Assembly (NCBI RefSeq): GCF_004217555.1
Contig: NZ_SHKW01000002.1
Coordinates: forward strand, 248,001-312,000
Direction of reading: 5' to 3'
DNA from: Edaphobacter modestus
GTDB lineage: Bacteria > Acidobacteriota > Terriglobia > Terriglobales > Acidobacteriaceae
DNA: 64,000 bases
Position numbers and translations under genes: made by a program. The first letter of the stretch is position 1. The number at the start of each line of letters is the position of its first letter. Under the pieces are notes generated by a model, which was not told the DNA's origin, did not search any database, and worked only from the letters and a program-made list of their open reading frames with translations. Shown piece after piece: positions 34,591 to 43,610 of the stretch.

Positions 34591-35667
34591 TCATCGTGGC
34601 TCCTCCGTATCAATTTCTTGGGCCTGGCGGGTCTCGTTCAGTTCCTTGCGTAACTTTTCAACCACCTCTTGCAGGTCTTCGATGGATGGAACCTCAGATT
34701 GAAGTGGTTCGGGAAGTTCGCGGGTAGCTCGGTAGGTCGAAACGCCGATCGGGCGATTGATGTTCTGCAACGTGTACTCCACGGTGGGACCACTGCGGCT
34801 TTCGCAAATCAGGACTCCGATGCTTGGACCATCGACCGACGTCCGCATCGTCGCATCCACCGCTGAGAGGTAAAAACTCAGTTTGCCCGCGTATTCCGGC
34901 TTAAAGGCCCCGTTTTTTAGCTCGATCACAAAATAGCAATGCAGCCGGAGATGGTAAAAGAGCAGATCGATGAAATAGGCCTGCCCATCGACTTCTAACT
35001 GCACCTGGCTTCCCACGAAGGCGAAGCCGCGGCCCAACTCCAACAGAAGGTCGCGGAGATGCTTGAGCAGCCCACGCTCCAGCTCCCGTTCTTTGGCGCT
35101 GGAGCTCAGGGTCAGAAACTCGAACGAATAGGGGTCCTTGAGAATCTGTTGCGTCAGATCCGAATCCTCTGCCGGCAGCGTTCGGGAGAAATTGGTGAGA
35201 GCCTTCCCTTCCCGTTCCTGTAGTCCGGTCGAGATGTGATGGGTAAGAACGTTGCGGCTCCATCCGTGTTCGATGGACGCCCGCAGATACCATTCCCGGC
35301 TCTGACCGTCTTTGAGCCGGTCGAGCAGGACCATGTGATGTCCCCAGGGCAATTTTGCAGCTTGCTGCAAAATTTGGGGGTCAGGCCAGGCCTCGGCGAA
35401 GGAACGCATGTAGCGCAGATTCCGGAGGCTGAAGCCCTCCACGCCGGGAAATTCCGTCCCGAGATCCTTGGCCAGGCGGTCCACCACCTTCGTTCCCCAC
35501 CCCTCAGCCGCAAAGCGGGAGGAGAGATCCTGTCCGATGGACCAGTAGAGCCGGATGGTTTCCTGGTTGAGCGTCAGGGCGGCGCGCAGTTGGGCGGCGC
35601 GAATCCGGGTTTTTAGCTCTTCGAGCAGCGCTGGGTAGCCCGAAGGAAGCGGAATTAGTTCAGCCAC
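34591..35667 (-). CDS. YhcG/DUF1016-type PD-(D/E)XK nuclease
   Basis: I chose GTG 35667, which has GGAGG six bases upstream; the frame is open to ATG 35841. The resulting 358 residues match YhcG in length. The N-terminal helical domain carries LYWSIGQDLSSRFAAEGWG, LRNLRYMRSFAEAWP and LPWGHHMVLLDRLKD. The C-terminal nuclease shows FAFVGSQVQLEV, FIDLLFYHLRLHCYFVIELK (D...ExK active site) and KLSFYLSAVDA. Such proteins are linked to restriction or DNA-repair loci and defence islands; no partner methylase is present here. A palindrome in its upstream region recurs inside the gene. Confidence 0.85.
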   Translation of the reverse strand: MAELIPLPSGYPALLEELKTRIRAAQLRAALTLNQETIRLYWSIGQDLSSRFAAEGWGTKVVDRLAKDLGTEFPGVEGFSLRNLRYMRSFAEAWPDPQILQQAAKLPWGHHMVLLDRLKDGQSREWYLRASIEHGWSRNVLTHHISTGLQEREGKALTNFSRTLPAEDSDLTQQILKDPYSFEFLTLSSSAKERELERGLLKHLRDLLLELGRGFAFVGSQVQLEVDGQAYFIDLLFYHLRLHCYFVIELKNGAFKPEYAGKLSFYLSAVDATMRTSVDGPSIGVLICESRSGPTVEYTLQNINRPIGVSTYRATRELPEPLQSEVPSIEDLQEVVEKLRKELNETRQAQEIDTEEPR

Positions 35668-35792
35668 GGCGCCCTCCGTCCTCGACAGAGGCGCTTCCCT
35701 GCCCTTCTTGTAGGCCCAAACGGTCTTGGCCGGTGCTTGTACCCCAACATCCTCGATCTCCTCACCACCAATAAGGTAGCAGCGCCCAATTT

Positions 35793-35820
35793 TGCAGCAA
35801 CTGCTGCAAAATTGACGATA
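35793..35820. promoter_or_regulatory. 28-bp palindrome upstream of the YhcG-type nuclease gene
   Basis: CAATTTTGCAGCA and TGCTGCAAAATTG are perfect 13-bp arms around AC. It lies about 130 bases upstream of the nuclease start and 110 bases upstream of the divergent gene at 35931. A second copy of nearly the same palindrome (CAATTTTGCAGC...GCTGCAAAATT) sits inside the nuclease gene at about 35350-35375. It could be an operator or a recognition site. Confidence 0.5.
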
Positions 35821-35930
35821 GCACGGAATTGCCAACGACAATTGACATTGTCGTTGGTAATATCATGATCTATTGAAGATAATTATGAGCAAGTCGGCTC
35901 ATAATCCCCGATCATAATCAGAGGAGCTTT

Positions 35931-36521
35931 ATGGCGCGAAAGCTGAAATGGAGGCATGACCTTCACAACATCATGAAGCACGTGGAGAACTCAAAGACTG
36001 AAACCTGGCGAAGAGTTGATCTCGAAATCGCCTTCAATGTCAGCCGCCCTGCAGCTCAGAGAATCATGCGCGCTATCGGAAACATCGATAACATCGGTGG
36101 AACCCATGCCATATCGCGAGATTCGGTGATTACCTATTTGGAACACCTAATCGAAGCAGAAGACCCTACTGAGGCCCACCTTCGGCGATTGCAGAATCTC
36201 GAGCCCGCACCGCGTCACCGTAAAATCCAGGGGACCGTCCCGAACGATCTTCACTCCGTTATGGTCAGTTCCCTTCCCCCTAACATCGTACTTAAACCGG
36301 GCGGAATCGAGGTCACCGGCAGCGACTTCAAGCATGTCATGGAGAACCTCCTGATCTTGGCCCGCGTTCTCCAAAACGACACCGAGACTGCGGCTCAACT
36401 AATCGATCCCCCCAAAAACCGCACGCCCTCAATCGATTATGAACTTAAGACCATGTTCAATGATCTGCGAGTTCGAGAAGCGGCATACCAAGCAGCTCAA
36501 ACTGAAAAGCAGAAGGCTTGA
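35931..36521 (+). CDS. Hypothetical protein, possible plasmid-associated DNA-binding protein
   Basis: GAGGAGC precedes ATG 35931. The 196-residue protein has a basic N-terminus (MARKLKWRHDLHNIMKHVEN) followed by a likely winged or helix-turn-helix region: WRRVDLEIAFNVSRPAAQRI MRAIG and THAISRDSVITYLEHLI. The C-terminal half is helical. It is divergent from the nuclease gene across the palindromic region and convergent with the partition operon. No named family is recognised. Confidence 0.55.
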   Translation: MARKLKWRHDLHNIMKHVENSKTETWRRVDLEIAFNVSRPAAQRIMRAIGNIDNIGGTHAISRDSVITYLEHLIEAEDPTEAHLRRLQNLEPAPRHRKIQGTVPNDLHSVMVSSLPPNIVLKPGGIEVTGSDFKHVMENLLILARVLQNDTETAAQLIDPPKNRTPSIDYELKTMFNDLRVREAAYQAAQTEKQKA

Positions 36522-36613
36522 CACTCTGGTTTGGGAATAGCGAGCCTCATCAAGTACTGCAACTGGTGATACCGGCTACCTATCAGATACCCGGTATCGT
36601 TTATGCGGAGATG

Positions 36614-37000
36614 CTAGGCGCTTCGACTTGACACTTTGCTTTCGACTGAAGGCGAGTGTTGAAGATAGAACCTGAAGGCATTCATCACGAATTCTGCGAC
36701 GGTTAGCCTTACGCCCCGGTTCCTTTCATATTCTTTCCATTGCAGCATCACAAGCGCATGCTCTTCTGGGGCTACCTTAAGGTTAAGCTGAGTAACCTCT
36801 TTTTTTCGAAGTGTCCGTCCGTCGATCTTCTTTATCGGAGCCACAATAGGTGCCGACTGGGAAGCGCTCTTCGTAAATCCCATTTCCTGAGCGACAGCAA
36901 TGGAACCTGCGGTGGCTGATGGGCCTCCCCTGTCTTTCCTCGCCCTAAGCTCCGAATCGTCGATCGAAAAATCCAATTTCGTTCCCGTTCGTACAGTCAT
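36614..37000 (-). CDS. Putative partition protein B (ribbon-helix-helix-like)
   Basis: The 128-residue protein follows parA with an ATGA overlap at 36997-37000. Its N-terminal half is disordered and basic. The C-terminal part reads LRKKEVTQLNLKVAPEEHAL, then a long helix (MLQWKEYERNRGVRLTVAEF VMNAFRFYL), the beta-helix-helix pattern of a MetJ/Arc/CopG-like DNA-binding dimer. Small centromere-binding proteins of this kind pair with short ParA proteins in type Ib partition systems. Repeats resembling operators or centromeres lie on both sides of the operon. The name is by position and fold, not by a specific family match. Confidence 0.6.
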   Translation of the reverse strand: MTVRTGTKLDFSIDDSELRARKDRGGPSATAGSIAVAQEMGFTKSASQSAPIVAPIKKIDGRTLRKKEVTQLNLKVAPEEHALVMLQWKEYERNRGVRLTVAEFVMNAFRFYLQHSPSVESKVSSRSA

Positions 37001-37731
37001 TTCCCAGCCGCCTCCATCTCCGCGAATTCTTCCTTGACTTCCTCTTCCGCTTCAACGTCCTTCAGAGGCCAGTCTCCCTTAATGAAAGCCGTAACTTCCT
37101 TCATAAATTCTTCTGCGTTTTTGATGGCAGCGCTTGGGCTGGAAGCGTCGGCAGCTGTCAACTGGTAAATAGTTCCACCGATGTTAAACGTCACCTTGAA
37201 CGCCGCTCGTTGGAACATGTTCACTCGCAGAATAGGAATATCATTTTCTCTTAGTTGATCTAAAATGCGCTTCATGGCCCTGTCTCTAATGACGGGCGAA
37301 GTCATTGATAGAAATACACAAAAGGGAATTTTTCTCTTGAAGATGCTCTCTTGCTTCCGTATTACTTTGATTACACTTACCGCTTCATCGGCATCGAGTT
37401 GATTTCCCTGCATGGGAATGAGAACGAGATCGGCCCTTCCAATCGCAACGGACACCTCCTCGTTTTTGCTACCTTCTAGATCCACAAGAACGTAAGGATC
37501 CGGTGCATTATCAATATGATCAGCAACGTCCGTTCGATGAACAGGCACGATCGATAAATTCTTTGGCACTAGTTCAGGGAATCGCTCTGCCCATCGATTA
37601 ATTGGCGAATTCGGATCTGCGTCGATAATTCTTGTTGCAGCACCGTGATGGGTGAGCACACTTGCCATTGTTAAGGTTGCAGTGGTCTTCCCTACCCCAC
37701 CTTTGCTAGAAGCGAGAACAATTACGGGCAC
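36997..37731 (-). CDS. parA: ParA-family partition ATPase
   Basis: The 244-residue protein begins MPVIVLASSKGGVGKTTATL T, the deviant Walker A of ParA/MinD ATPases. It continues with RIIDADPNSPINRWAERFP (A' box), YVLVDLEGSKNEEV (Walker B) and DLVLIPMQGNQLDADEAVSV I. It lacks an N-terminal helix-turn-helix, so it is a small type Ib-like ParA. The C-terminal tail is strongly acidic (AEEEVKEEFAEMEAAG). It is translated with the downstream ribbon-helix-helix-like gene. It should segregate this replicon together with the repeats at 37741-38165. Confidence 0.9.
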   Translation of the reverse strand: MPVIVLASSKGGVGKTTATLTMASVLTHHGAATRIIDADPNSPINRWAERFPELVPKNLSIVPVHRTDVADHIDNAPDPYVLVDLEGSKNEEVSVAIGRADLVLIPMQGNQLDADEAVSVIKVIRKQESIFKRKIPFCVFLSMTSPVIRDRAMKRILDQLRENDIPILRVNMFQRAAFKVTFNIGGTIYQLTAADASSPSAAIKNAEEFMKEVTAFIKGDWPLKDVEAEEEVKEEFAEMEAAGK

Positions 37732-37740
37732 GAATCCTCC

Positions 37741-38165
37741 GTAGATACCGGCTACCTACCGGATACCCGGTAGGTACCTGCTGTCCATTCTTAAAAAGAT
37801 TATGTATCACGGGTAGGACACATTGATTACTTTTACATATCCGGTACCTAATGAGTACTGGATACCCATCCGGTATCCGATAGCTAACAGGTAACCAATA
37901 AGTAGCATTATGATACCGGGTAGCTAATTGGTATCCGGTACTTGGCTTTCCGCACTGATATTAGGCTCCCGTCGTCCCCGGCAATTCACGAATAATAGAC
38001 ACGTTACCTCGAACTATCCTCGAAACCCGTACCAGGTTCAGCTGGCTAATCTACACCGGTACCCGATTGATATCGGGTAGCTACCCGATACTTTTTCGCT
38101 ATCGGCTATTTTTAAATTGCCCACTGGTAGCTTTCAGATACTGGATTATCTATACGCCACCTCAC
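37741..38165. repeat. Centromere-like (parS) repeat region upstream of parA
   Basis: This stretch is packed with variants of a palindrome-rich unit built from GGTAGCTA and GGTATCCGGTA: for instance CTACCGGATACCCGGTAGG near 37755, TCCGGTATCCGATAGCTAAC near 37876, ACCGGGTAGCTAATTGGTAT near 37915 and GATATCGGGTAGCTACCC near 38070. Another copy lies downstream of the operon at about 36567-36602 (ATACCGGCTACCTATCAG). Such arrays next to parA are where centromere-binding proteins load and autoregulate. No gene is encoded here. Confidence 0.65.
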
Positions 38166-38220
38166 GAGTTTACCTAGACGAGCTCGGCAGAAAGGATTTC
38201 TAGTAACGATCTGTCACTAT

Positions 38221-38445
38221 TCCGAACTAGCTACCAGGTATCTTATTGGTAGCGGGTAACCCGGGACGGCCGGAAACTCGTAGACTCGTACAGAAACAGG
38301 GAAGCGGACTCATTACCAGCCAAGTCCGCAGCTTCCGAACTAGCTACCAGGTATCTTATTGGTAGCGGGTAACCCGGGACGGCCGGAACTCGTAGACTCG
38401 TACAGAAACAGGAAAGCGGAACTCATTACCAGCCAAGTCCGCAGC
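38221..38445. repeat. Tandem pair of 112-bp direct repeats between par and origin regions
   Basis: TCCGAACTAGCTACCAGGTA starts one copy at 38221 and the next at 38334; both end CCAGCCAAGTCCGCAGC. The copies differ by two or three single-base changes or indels. Each unit contains one partition-type motif (GCTACCAGGTATC) and one origin iteron in inverse orientation, so it links both arrays. Confidence 0.9.
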
Positions 38446-38472
38446 ATCATAAGGGTCCGATCGTCAGAAAAT

Positions 38473-39159
38473 GCGGACTTGGCTGGCAACGAAAGCCTTT
38501 TCCCTTTTAGATTCAATGTTTAGGGGTTATTCCCGAAGAAAACTTGCCAGCAGGGTCCGCTAATCGACCTTGAGGAACGCGGACTTGGCTGGCAGAGTTT
38601 GTGGTGCGGACTTGGCTGGCACAAATACACACATCTTCTTGCTTTTCAGTTATGTATCGTCTTTATAGAGTCTACTTGTCCACGAGACATAAGTAGCAGC
38701 ACGGCGGAGCCGTTCACCTTAGCGGACTCGGCTGGCAGCAGTATTGCGGACTTGGCTGGCAATTTATGCTATGCCTATTGTTATCCTTAGTTTACGGGGA
38801 AGGGCTTCGTCACATCCATCATTTGATCCCGCGGACTTGGCTGGCAATATGCCGTCCATAGACAGGAAAGAATGGAGAGTCCCGCGGACTTCGCTGGCAG
38901 GAAAGGGGATAGATAGATCGAAAACCGCAATTCTCGATGCTATTTGGTCACGCAGGATGCTCGTTTGTCATTCAATACCACTCTTAGCGGACTTGGCTGG
39001 CAGCGAAACAATTGTGAAACATCAATGGCTGGCGCGCGGACTCAGCTGGCAATTATGCGAACTTGGTTGGCAGCCAGCGCGAAGTTGGTTGGCAAAAGTG
39101 CGCGGACTTGGCTGGAAAAGATGCGGACTTGGCTGGAAAACTCGCGGACTTGGCTGGCA
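38473..39159 (+). repeat. oriV: Iteron array, putative replication origin
   Basis: About fourteen copies of GCGGACTTGGCTGGCA or close variants lie on the plus strand, at irregular spacing, for example at 38473, 38582, 38608, 38832, 38985, 39102, 39123 and 39144. Two copies are inverted within the 112-bp repeats. Variants change the inner bases (GACTCGGCTGG, GAACTTGGTTGG). An AT-rich stretch follows (39160-39250) and then the initiator gene. This is the classic layout of an iteron-controlled origin. The array also encodes no plausible protein. Confidence 0.85.
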
Positions 39160-39286
39160 ATTTTTGCCATCTAACTTATTTGTTTTCTGTAGAGTCCATG
39201 ACACTATAGCAATTCTTTTTGCTTCACAGTATTTGCTTTCTACAGGATATTAACAACAGCATCATTCGTATTCAGGGGGAGGTTGA

Positions 39287-40822
39287 ATGGCGGCAAACAA
39301 TCACGTAAAGATCACGGCTCTTTTGCCGCTGCCCGTTGATGTTGATTTTGATTTGATTAGATTTGAAAAGAACCTTTTGAATATCGGCTTCTTTTCCAGT
39401 CATGACCCCCGCACCAAAAATCAAAATCGATCCTCCCGTCGCATGGAACAGACCGTTAACCAAGACGGCAAGAGAATCCGTGTCAGTGTTGAGTTTCAGT
39501 CATCTGAAGTCCTTGGCCTACCCTCTACAGCTGACCGAGACAAGTTTCTCGCTTTCATGAAAATTGTCAATGAAGAAAGGGCACGGGAAGGATTTATTGG
39601 AAACAAAATTCGTTTCCGTGGCAGCCGTCTTCTGAAAGAACTCGGAATTTCTAGATCGGGAAGAAATTACGATGACATATACGAGTGGGGAAGAAGGCTC
39701 GCTCAGACGACCATTACTTCAGAAAAGGTGATATATCTTCCTTCTCGTAAGAGATACTCAGATCGTACGGTTCACGTCTTCCGTTCCTTCCAGCGCGTTG
39801 GAGAAAGCAACAATGATGGCTCGGATCGTGTCGATCTTTTCGAGATTGAGCTAGAGGACTGGCTACTCGAGAATCTCAACCACGGCTATGTGGTTCCTGA
39901 AGACTTCAACGCATACAAGCTTCTATCGAGGCCCACTGCTAAAGGGATCTTTGGAAATCTCCATTTATGGTTCCACGCAAGCCAGGGAAAATCGGTAGAG
40001 AAAGACTATGTGGAGCTGTGCAATTATCTCAATGTCACACCTTACCAGCACCTATCGAAGATAAAGTCAACGATGGGAGCTTCTCTCGATGAACTCACAA
40101 AAATCAAATATCTCTCTAGCTGGCAGGTTCAACCAATGGCGACGAAGAGGGGATACAAAATCGTCATGCTGCCCGGAGAAGTTCTATTGCGGGTTATCCA
40201 GCACTCACAAAAGAAGCAAATTACGGACAAGGCTCCAACGTCGTACGGACTAAACCAGATTCAGCAGAAAGCATTCGACGTTCTTGTTGATCACGGGGTG
40301 CTTCCACAAAAAGCAAGAATGCTCGTTATGCAGTACGACCCCGAATTGATTCTTGACCAAGTAGAGGTCTGTCTGAGTCAGCTCTTCGATCCAACCAACG
40401 GTCGTCAGAAGATTGCTAATCCGCCCGGCTTCATCGTTTATCAGATTGAGAACGGTCTTCCCGTTCCTACGACGTTCATCACGGAGCGGAAGCGGAAGGA
40501 ATTCGAGGCGCAAAAGAAACAGAAGCAACAGGCAGACGAAATCGAATGGACCCTCCGTACGAAGTACGGTGAATGGAAAGATGAGCTATTGAACGCCGAG
40601 GTCGCCGCCCGATATCCTTCGGAACAACTCCCCAATGTTCTGGAGGGAATTATCAAAAACCGCATCCGCAAGGATCCAAAGTTCAAGGCATCCACATGGA
40701 CACGCTCTGCACTCGAGCAAGCTGCTTTGGCCTTACTTCGCAAGGAATTATTGGAAGAACTCGCTTTGCCGGAATTTGAAGATTGGAAGGCAGAACGCCC
40801 ACAGGCAGAGCTTTTCCATTAA
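39287..40822 (+). CDS. repA: Plasmid replication initiator protein (RepA-like)
   Basis: GGGGGAGG precedes ATG 39287. The 511-residue protein shows RIRVSVEFQSSEVLGLPSTA DRD, NKIRFRGSRLLKELGISRSG RNY, FRSFQRVGESN, LFEIELEDWLLENLNHGYV and YKLLSRPTAKGIFGNLHLW F, the layout of the replication initiator protein A family with winged-helix DNA-binding domains. The C-terminal 120 residues are charged and helical (RKRKEFEAQKKQKQQADEIE W). It lies directly after the iteron array, which is its expected binding site. It defines the window as containing a replicon. Confidence 0.88.
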   Translation: MAANNHVKITALLPLPVDVDFDLIRFEKNLLNIGFFSSHDPRTKNQNRSSRRMEQTVNQDGKRIRVSVEFQSSEVLGLPSTADRDKFLAFMKIVNEERAREGFIGNKIRFRGSRLLKELGISRSGRNYDDIYEWGRRLAQTTITSEKVIYLPSRKRYSDRTVHVFRSFQRVGESNNDGSDRVDLFEIELEDWLLENLNHGYVVPEDFNAYKLLSRPTAKGIFGNLHLWFHASQGKSVEKDYVELCNYLNVTPYQHLSKIKSTMGASLDELTKIKYLSSWQVQPMATKRGYKIVMLPGEVLLRVIQHSQKKQITDKAPTSYGLNQIQQKAFDVLVDHGVLPQKARMLVMQYDPELILDQVEVCLSQLFDPTNGRQKIANPPGFIVYQIENGLPVPTTFITERKRKEFEAQKKQKQQADEIEWTLRTKYGEWKDELLNAEVAARYPSEQLPNVLEGIIKNRIRKDPKFKASTWTRSALEQAALALLRKELLEELALPEFEDWKAERPQAELFH

Positions 40823-41423
40823 CAATGGTTCAATTCGCTAATCGGCGCCGTTTTGTTGGACGCCAAAAAACGCTAACAATTCACATACCCTCAAAAGTGT
40901 GTAGTGTTCACTAAGATGAGTCCATGTCACTAGCCAGTTGGGTGTTACATCCGAGGTTTTGGACGCCACTTATCTATACTTTATTTCGCCTCATCACAGT
41001 TCCGCTCCTCCGAGTCCGCTGTCGGAGTGCTGGACAGAGCCGATACGCTGGCGTGGGGGAATCGTTGGACAGACGTCCAGCCGTTTCCTAAAAGCCGAGT
41101 AGCTTTTTACTCAACAACACAACCCCTATGCCAGAGTCAGTCAAATTACGCCCGATGAGTCAGGCAGCATACCGGCAAAAATCCTTGGACTGACGCAAGA
41201 CCTCGAGAAACCCGAAGCTCAAGATCCCGAAACAAGGCTCCGCATCCTCACGATCAGAGGAAGCTTGAGACAAATTACGACGGCGCGCAAGAGCGATCTA
41301 CTTGGGGGAAGGGTCTAACTAAACAATGGCTCGGAGGCTCCTGGAGCTGGAAATGACGACCATTCCATAAACCCCACACTTGTGGGGCTACTCAGAAAGC
41401 GGTATATCGGGCGAGAATAAGGA
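40823..41423. other. 600-base interval after rep, no gene seen
   Basis: No supportable gene on either strand. A few bases after rep an imperfect hairpin (GGCGCC...GGACGCC) precedes AAAAAACG and might terminate transcription. Confidence 0.35.
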
Positions 41424-41740
41424 ATGGCTTCAACGACCAAGAGGAGTTTCGTCGTATTTGGAGCCACCGTAGTAAGTCTAGCGGTGGCATACGGAATATC
41501 GATCATGCCCCATCACTCCTTTGCACCGCCCCAGTCAGCTCAGGGTTTACTTGATAAAGCGGATTCGCTCTCCTGGGAGAATCGATGGGCCGAGGCAAGG
41601 CCACACTACGGAGAAGCAGCAAAACTCTTTCGCAAAGAAGGTCAGCCAGCGAAGGCGCTTTATGCCGAGGTCAGCGAGATCCCTGCCGATGAGTCTACAA
41701 GTAGCCTCGTAAACATCCTGCACCTAAACCAGGCGCTTAG
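41424..41740 (+). pseudogene. TPR-type membrane protein, N-terminal fragment
   Basis: ATG 41424 gives an N-terminal membrane or signal helix (FVVFGATVVSLAVAYGISI) and then LLDKADSLSWENRWAEARPH YGEAAKLFRKEGQPAKALYA, a tetratricopeptide-type pair of helices. After NILHLNQAL the frame runs into the antisense of the next gene and stops. Intact proteins of this type are several hundred residues long. The junction near 41740 thus cuts two genes. Confidence 0.6.
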
Positions 41741-42561
41741 CAGACGGCACCGTCATCAGTGAAATAAGCGGACACCAGCTTGAAGCTATCCGGGTTGCGC
41801 ATTGCTTCGCGGAGGCTTCTCGCTGCCACTACCGCCAGTTGCCAGTGAAGTTCCTCTACTGCCTTCTTCTTTTTCTCTGCCTCGGCCGCCGCCTCTACTT
41901 GTTTTTGCTCCAGGCCTTTCGGGATTGGCGTGCTCGCTGACTTGTCGGTTGCCGCGGCAGCAGCATCAATAAAATCGTTGTGGTATGAAATGTTCTTGGT
42001 GCAAGGCATGCGAGTATGCAACTCGTTGACTTCCAGGACATCATCTCCCTTCTGTGGAAATGCGCTGAAGAGCATCCATTGAGTTGAATCCAGACCCCTG
42101 TAAAACCAAAGTTCGGTCTTGAATTTGCTGTAGATAAGAGCGCGGCCTTCCGATCCGGCACCGGCATTTAGCTCCTTTGGTCGGTTGCTGGCTGGCTTCC
42201 CGCAAACCTTGATTACAGCTGCCATTTCATCGAACGTTGCGGGCCGCATTTGACCTTCGGGCTTGGACGTGTGCCCCGGCATGGGAGGCGGTGCTGTAAC
42301 CCGAATCGAGCTATCGAAAATGGCGGCGGTGCAGATGATGGCAATCAAAACGCCGATGCCGCAGGCTGTCCATTTGAAAAAGTTACGAATGCGACGGGTC
42401 CCGCATTCATGACAATAACGATTCGTAGCAGCGTGGAGCTCCTTCCCGCACTTTCTGCATAAAGGAAGGGCTTTGCGAGGATGCGGGCAGACGCACCACT
42501 TTGCTCCGCAGGCGTAGTGGCGCTCTTCAACACAGGCGTTGCAAATGCGAGGGATGTCCAT
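41737..42561 (-). CDS. Zinc-ribbon membrane protein with extracytoplasmic domain, probably truncated
   Basis: From ATG 42561 the protein has an N-terminal cysteine-rich part: ICNACVEERHYACGAKWCVC P, CRKCGKELHAATNRYCHECG, i.e. several CxxC pairs and a complete zinc ribbon. A single membrane helix follows (WTACGIGVLIAIICTAAIFD), then an outside domain with PATFDEMAAVIKVCGKPASN and a Lys/Glu/Ala-rich helix. It ends SLREAMRNPDSFKLVSAYFT DDGAVC just where the truncated TPR gene ends from the other side. Homologous domains seem to continue after this point, so the 3' end is probably lost. Function unknown. Confidence 0.6.
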   Translation of the reverse strand: MDIPRICNACVEERHYACGAKWCVCPHPRKALPLCRKCGKELHAATNRYCHECGTRRIRNFFKWTACGIGVLIAIICTAAIFDSSIRVTAPPPMPGHTSKPEGQMRPATFDEMAAVIKVCGKPASNRPKELNAGAGSEGRALIYSKFKTELWFYRGLDSTQWMLFSAFPQKGDDVLEVNELHTRMPCTKNISYHNDFIDAAAAATDKSASTPIPKGLEQKQVEAAAEAEKKKKAVEELHWQLAVVAARSLREAMRNPDSFKLVSAYFTDDGAVC

Positions 42562-42896
42562 GGCGTGCCTCACGAATCGTCAGATCAATTCGCGACTTTC
42601 AAGTACATCTGGCGATCATGTTTCCGTCACGCCAATGGACAGTATGTCAGACCGATTAGACGTCATACTCCCGAAGCCTATACGTCCCACACACTCGCGG
42701 TATCCCACAAGAGGGTGACGCGCCAAAATGATGTGTGCGCCTCATCGCGCAATGACACATGGCGAGACCTGAAGTTTAGCTTCGATCGCTAAGTGGCGCA
42801 AATCTTCCAGCCAAGTAATTCTGAAAACGACAGGCCTGAAGTATCTTGGATTAATTCTACAAAGCAGAAGCGGCAAGCTGGAAGGAACGTCCGAAG
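42562..42896. other. Interval without a supportable gene
   Basis: Nothing recognised; it would hold the promoter of the zinc-ribbon protein. Confidence 0.35.
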
Positions 42897-43155
42897 ATGA
42901 AGCGTCGAGTCTGCTCCTACGATATGTTTGCCGTCCCGGACCCTTCCTTCGTCCTGAAGGATAGGGTCGGAGAGATGTACTTCTGCAATTTGCGATGCTT
43001 CTGTGTCCGATCGGTGCAGTTGGCTACAAGGCCAAACCTTTTCTGTACAAAATAAGAACGGTGCCTATTCGCTGACCACTTCATCGGGTGAAGAACATCA
43101 GTTCGCTGGGATTCTTGACGTGGCCCGGTGGGCGACGGCCAATGCTTTTGGATGA
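42897..43155 (+). pseudogene. Small Cys-rich conserved protein, frameshifted
   Basis: ATG 42897 opens MKRRVCSYDMFAVPDPSFVL, MYFCNLRCFCVRSVQLATRP N, a TRASH-like cysteine pattern (C...YFCNxxC), and stops at TAA 43055. In another frame the coding character continues at once: NKNGAYSLTTSSGEEHQFAG ILDVARWATANAFG, ending at TGA 43155. The two parts read as one 85-residue protein with a single-base indel near 43040. Either the gene is broken or the first 52 residues are the product. Confidence 0.5.
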
Positions 43156-43173
43156 AGAGGTTTAGGGAGCTGT

Positions 43174-43410
43174 ATGGGGTCAGCTCCGGTTATCGCCTTC
43201 CCACTGAATATCAACCGGCTCACGATGATGGTCTACAGCTTTCTGAGATCCTTCTGGGTTTATCGATGGTATGTGGGCACAGGAGTGGCCGTGCTAATCG
43301 GCATCATTGTTTGCTGCCGGCGGAAAGGCCTCGCTTTAGTCCCGGTTGCACTCTTTGCCGCCTTCATAGTTCTTTACGCTCTGCATATTCGTAGCTTTTA
43401 TGAAATGCGT
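43174..43410 (+). CDS. Possible small membrane protein
   Basis: The first 75 residues after 43174 contain two hydrophobic spans: YVGTGVAVLIGIIVCC and LALVPVALFAAFIVLYALHI. An internal ATG (MMVYSFLRSFW) is an alternative start. Beyond about 43410 the frame is antisense to the patatin fragment and loses protein character. Weak ribosome site; low confidence. Confidence 0.25.
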
Positions 43411-43427
43411 TCTCCGAGCATAGATCC

Positions 43428-43610
43428 TCAGTGCTCCTCCATCCACGTTATGACTCCAATGTGGGCGAGGCCCAACGCGCCGCCGCCCTCAAGAACAAGT
43501 CCGAGTTTTGGATGCACCTTCTCGTGCTTGAAGAGTTCCTGGGAATGCACACTGCTAGCGGCTGCTATGACGCAAAGTGTGAGCCATGCTCGCGCGCCTC
43601 GACTTTTCAT
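43428..43610 (-). pseudogene. Patatin-like phospholipase, N-terminal stub
   Basis: The 60 residues show a signal peptide (ARAWLTLCVIAAASSVHS) and then VHPKLGLVLEGGGALGLAHI GV, the oxyanion-hole GGGxxG motif that opens the patatin domain. The nucleophile GxSxG would follow within 40 residues and is absent. The gene is cut at about 43428. Confidence 0.75.

Noticed and set aside
38462..39160. CRISPR array
   Set aside because: Repeats are only 16 bp, spacing varies from 5 to over 80 bases, orientation is partly inverted, and a rep gene follows. This is an iteron array.
38744..39253. Open frame across the iteron array encoding repeated LAGN/GLGW-type units
   Set aside because: The repeats in the translation follow from the 16-bp DNA iterons in varying frames. 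There is no ribosome site, and spacing is irregular at the protein level.
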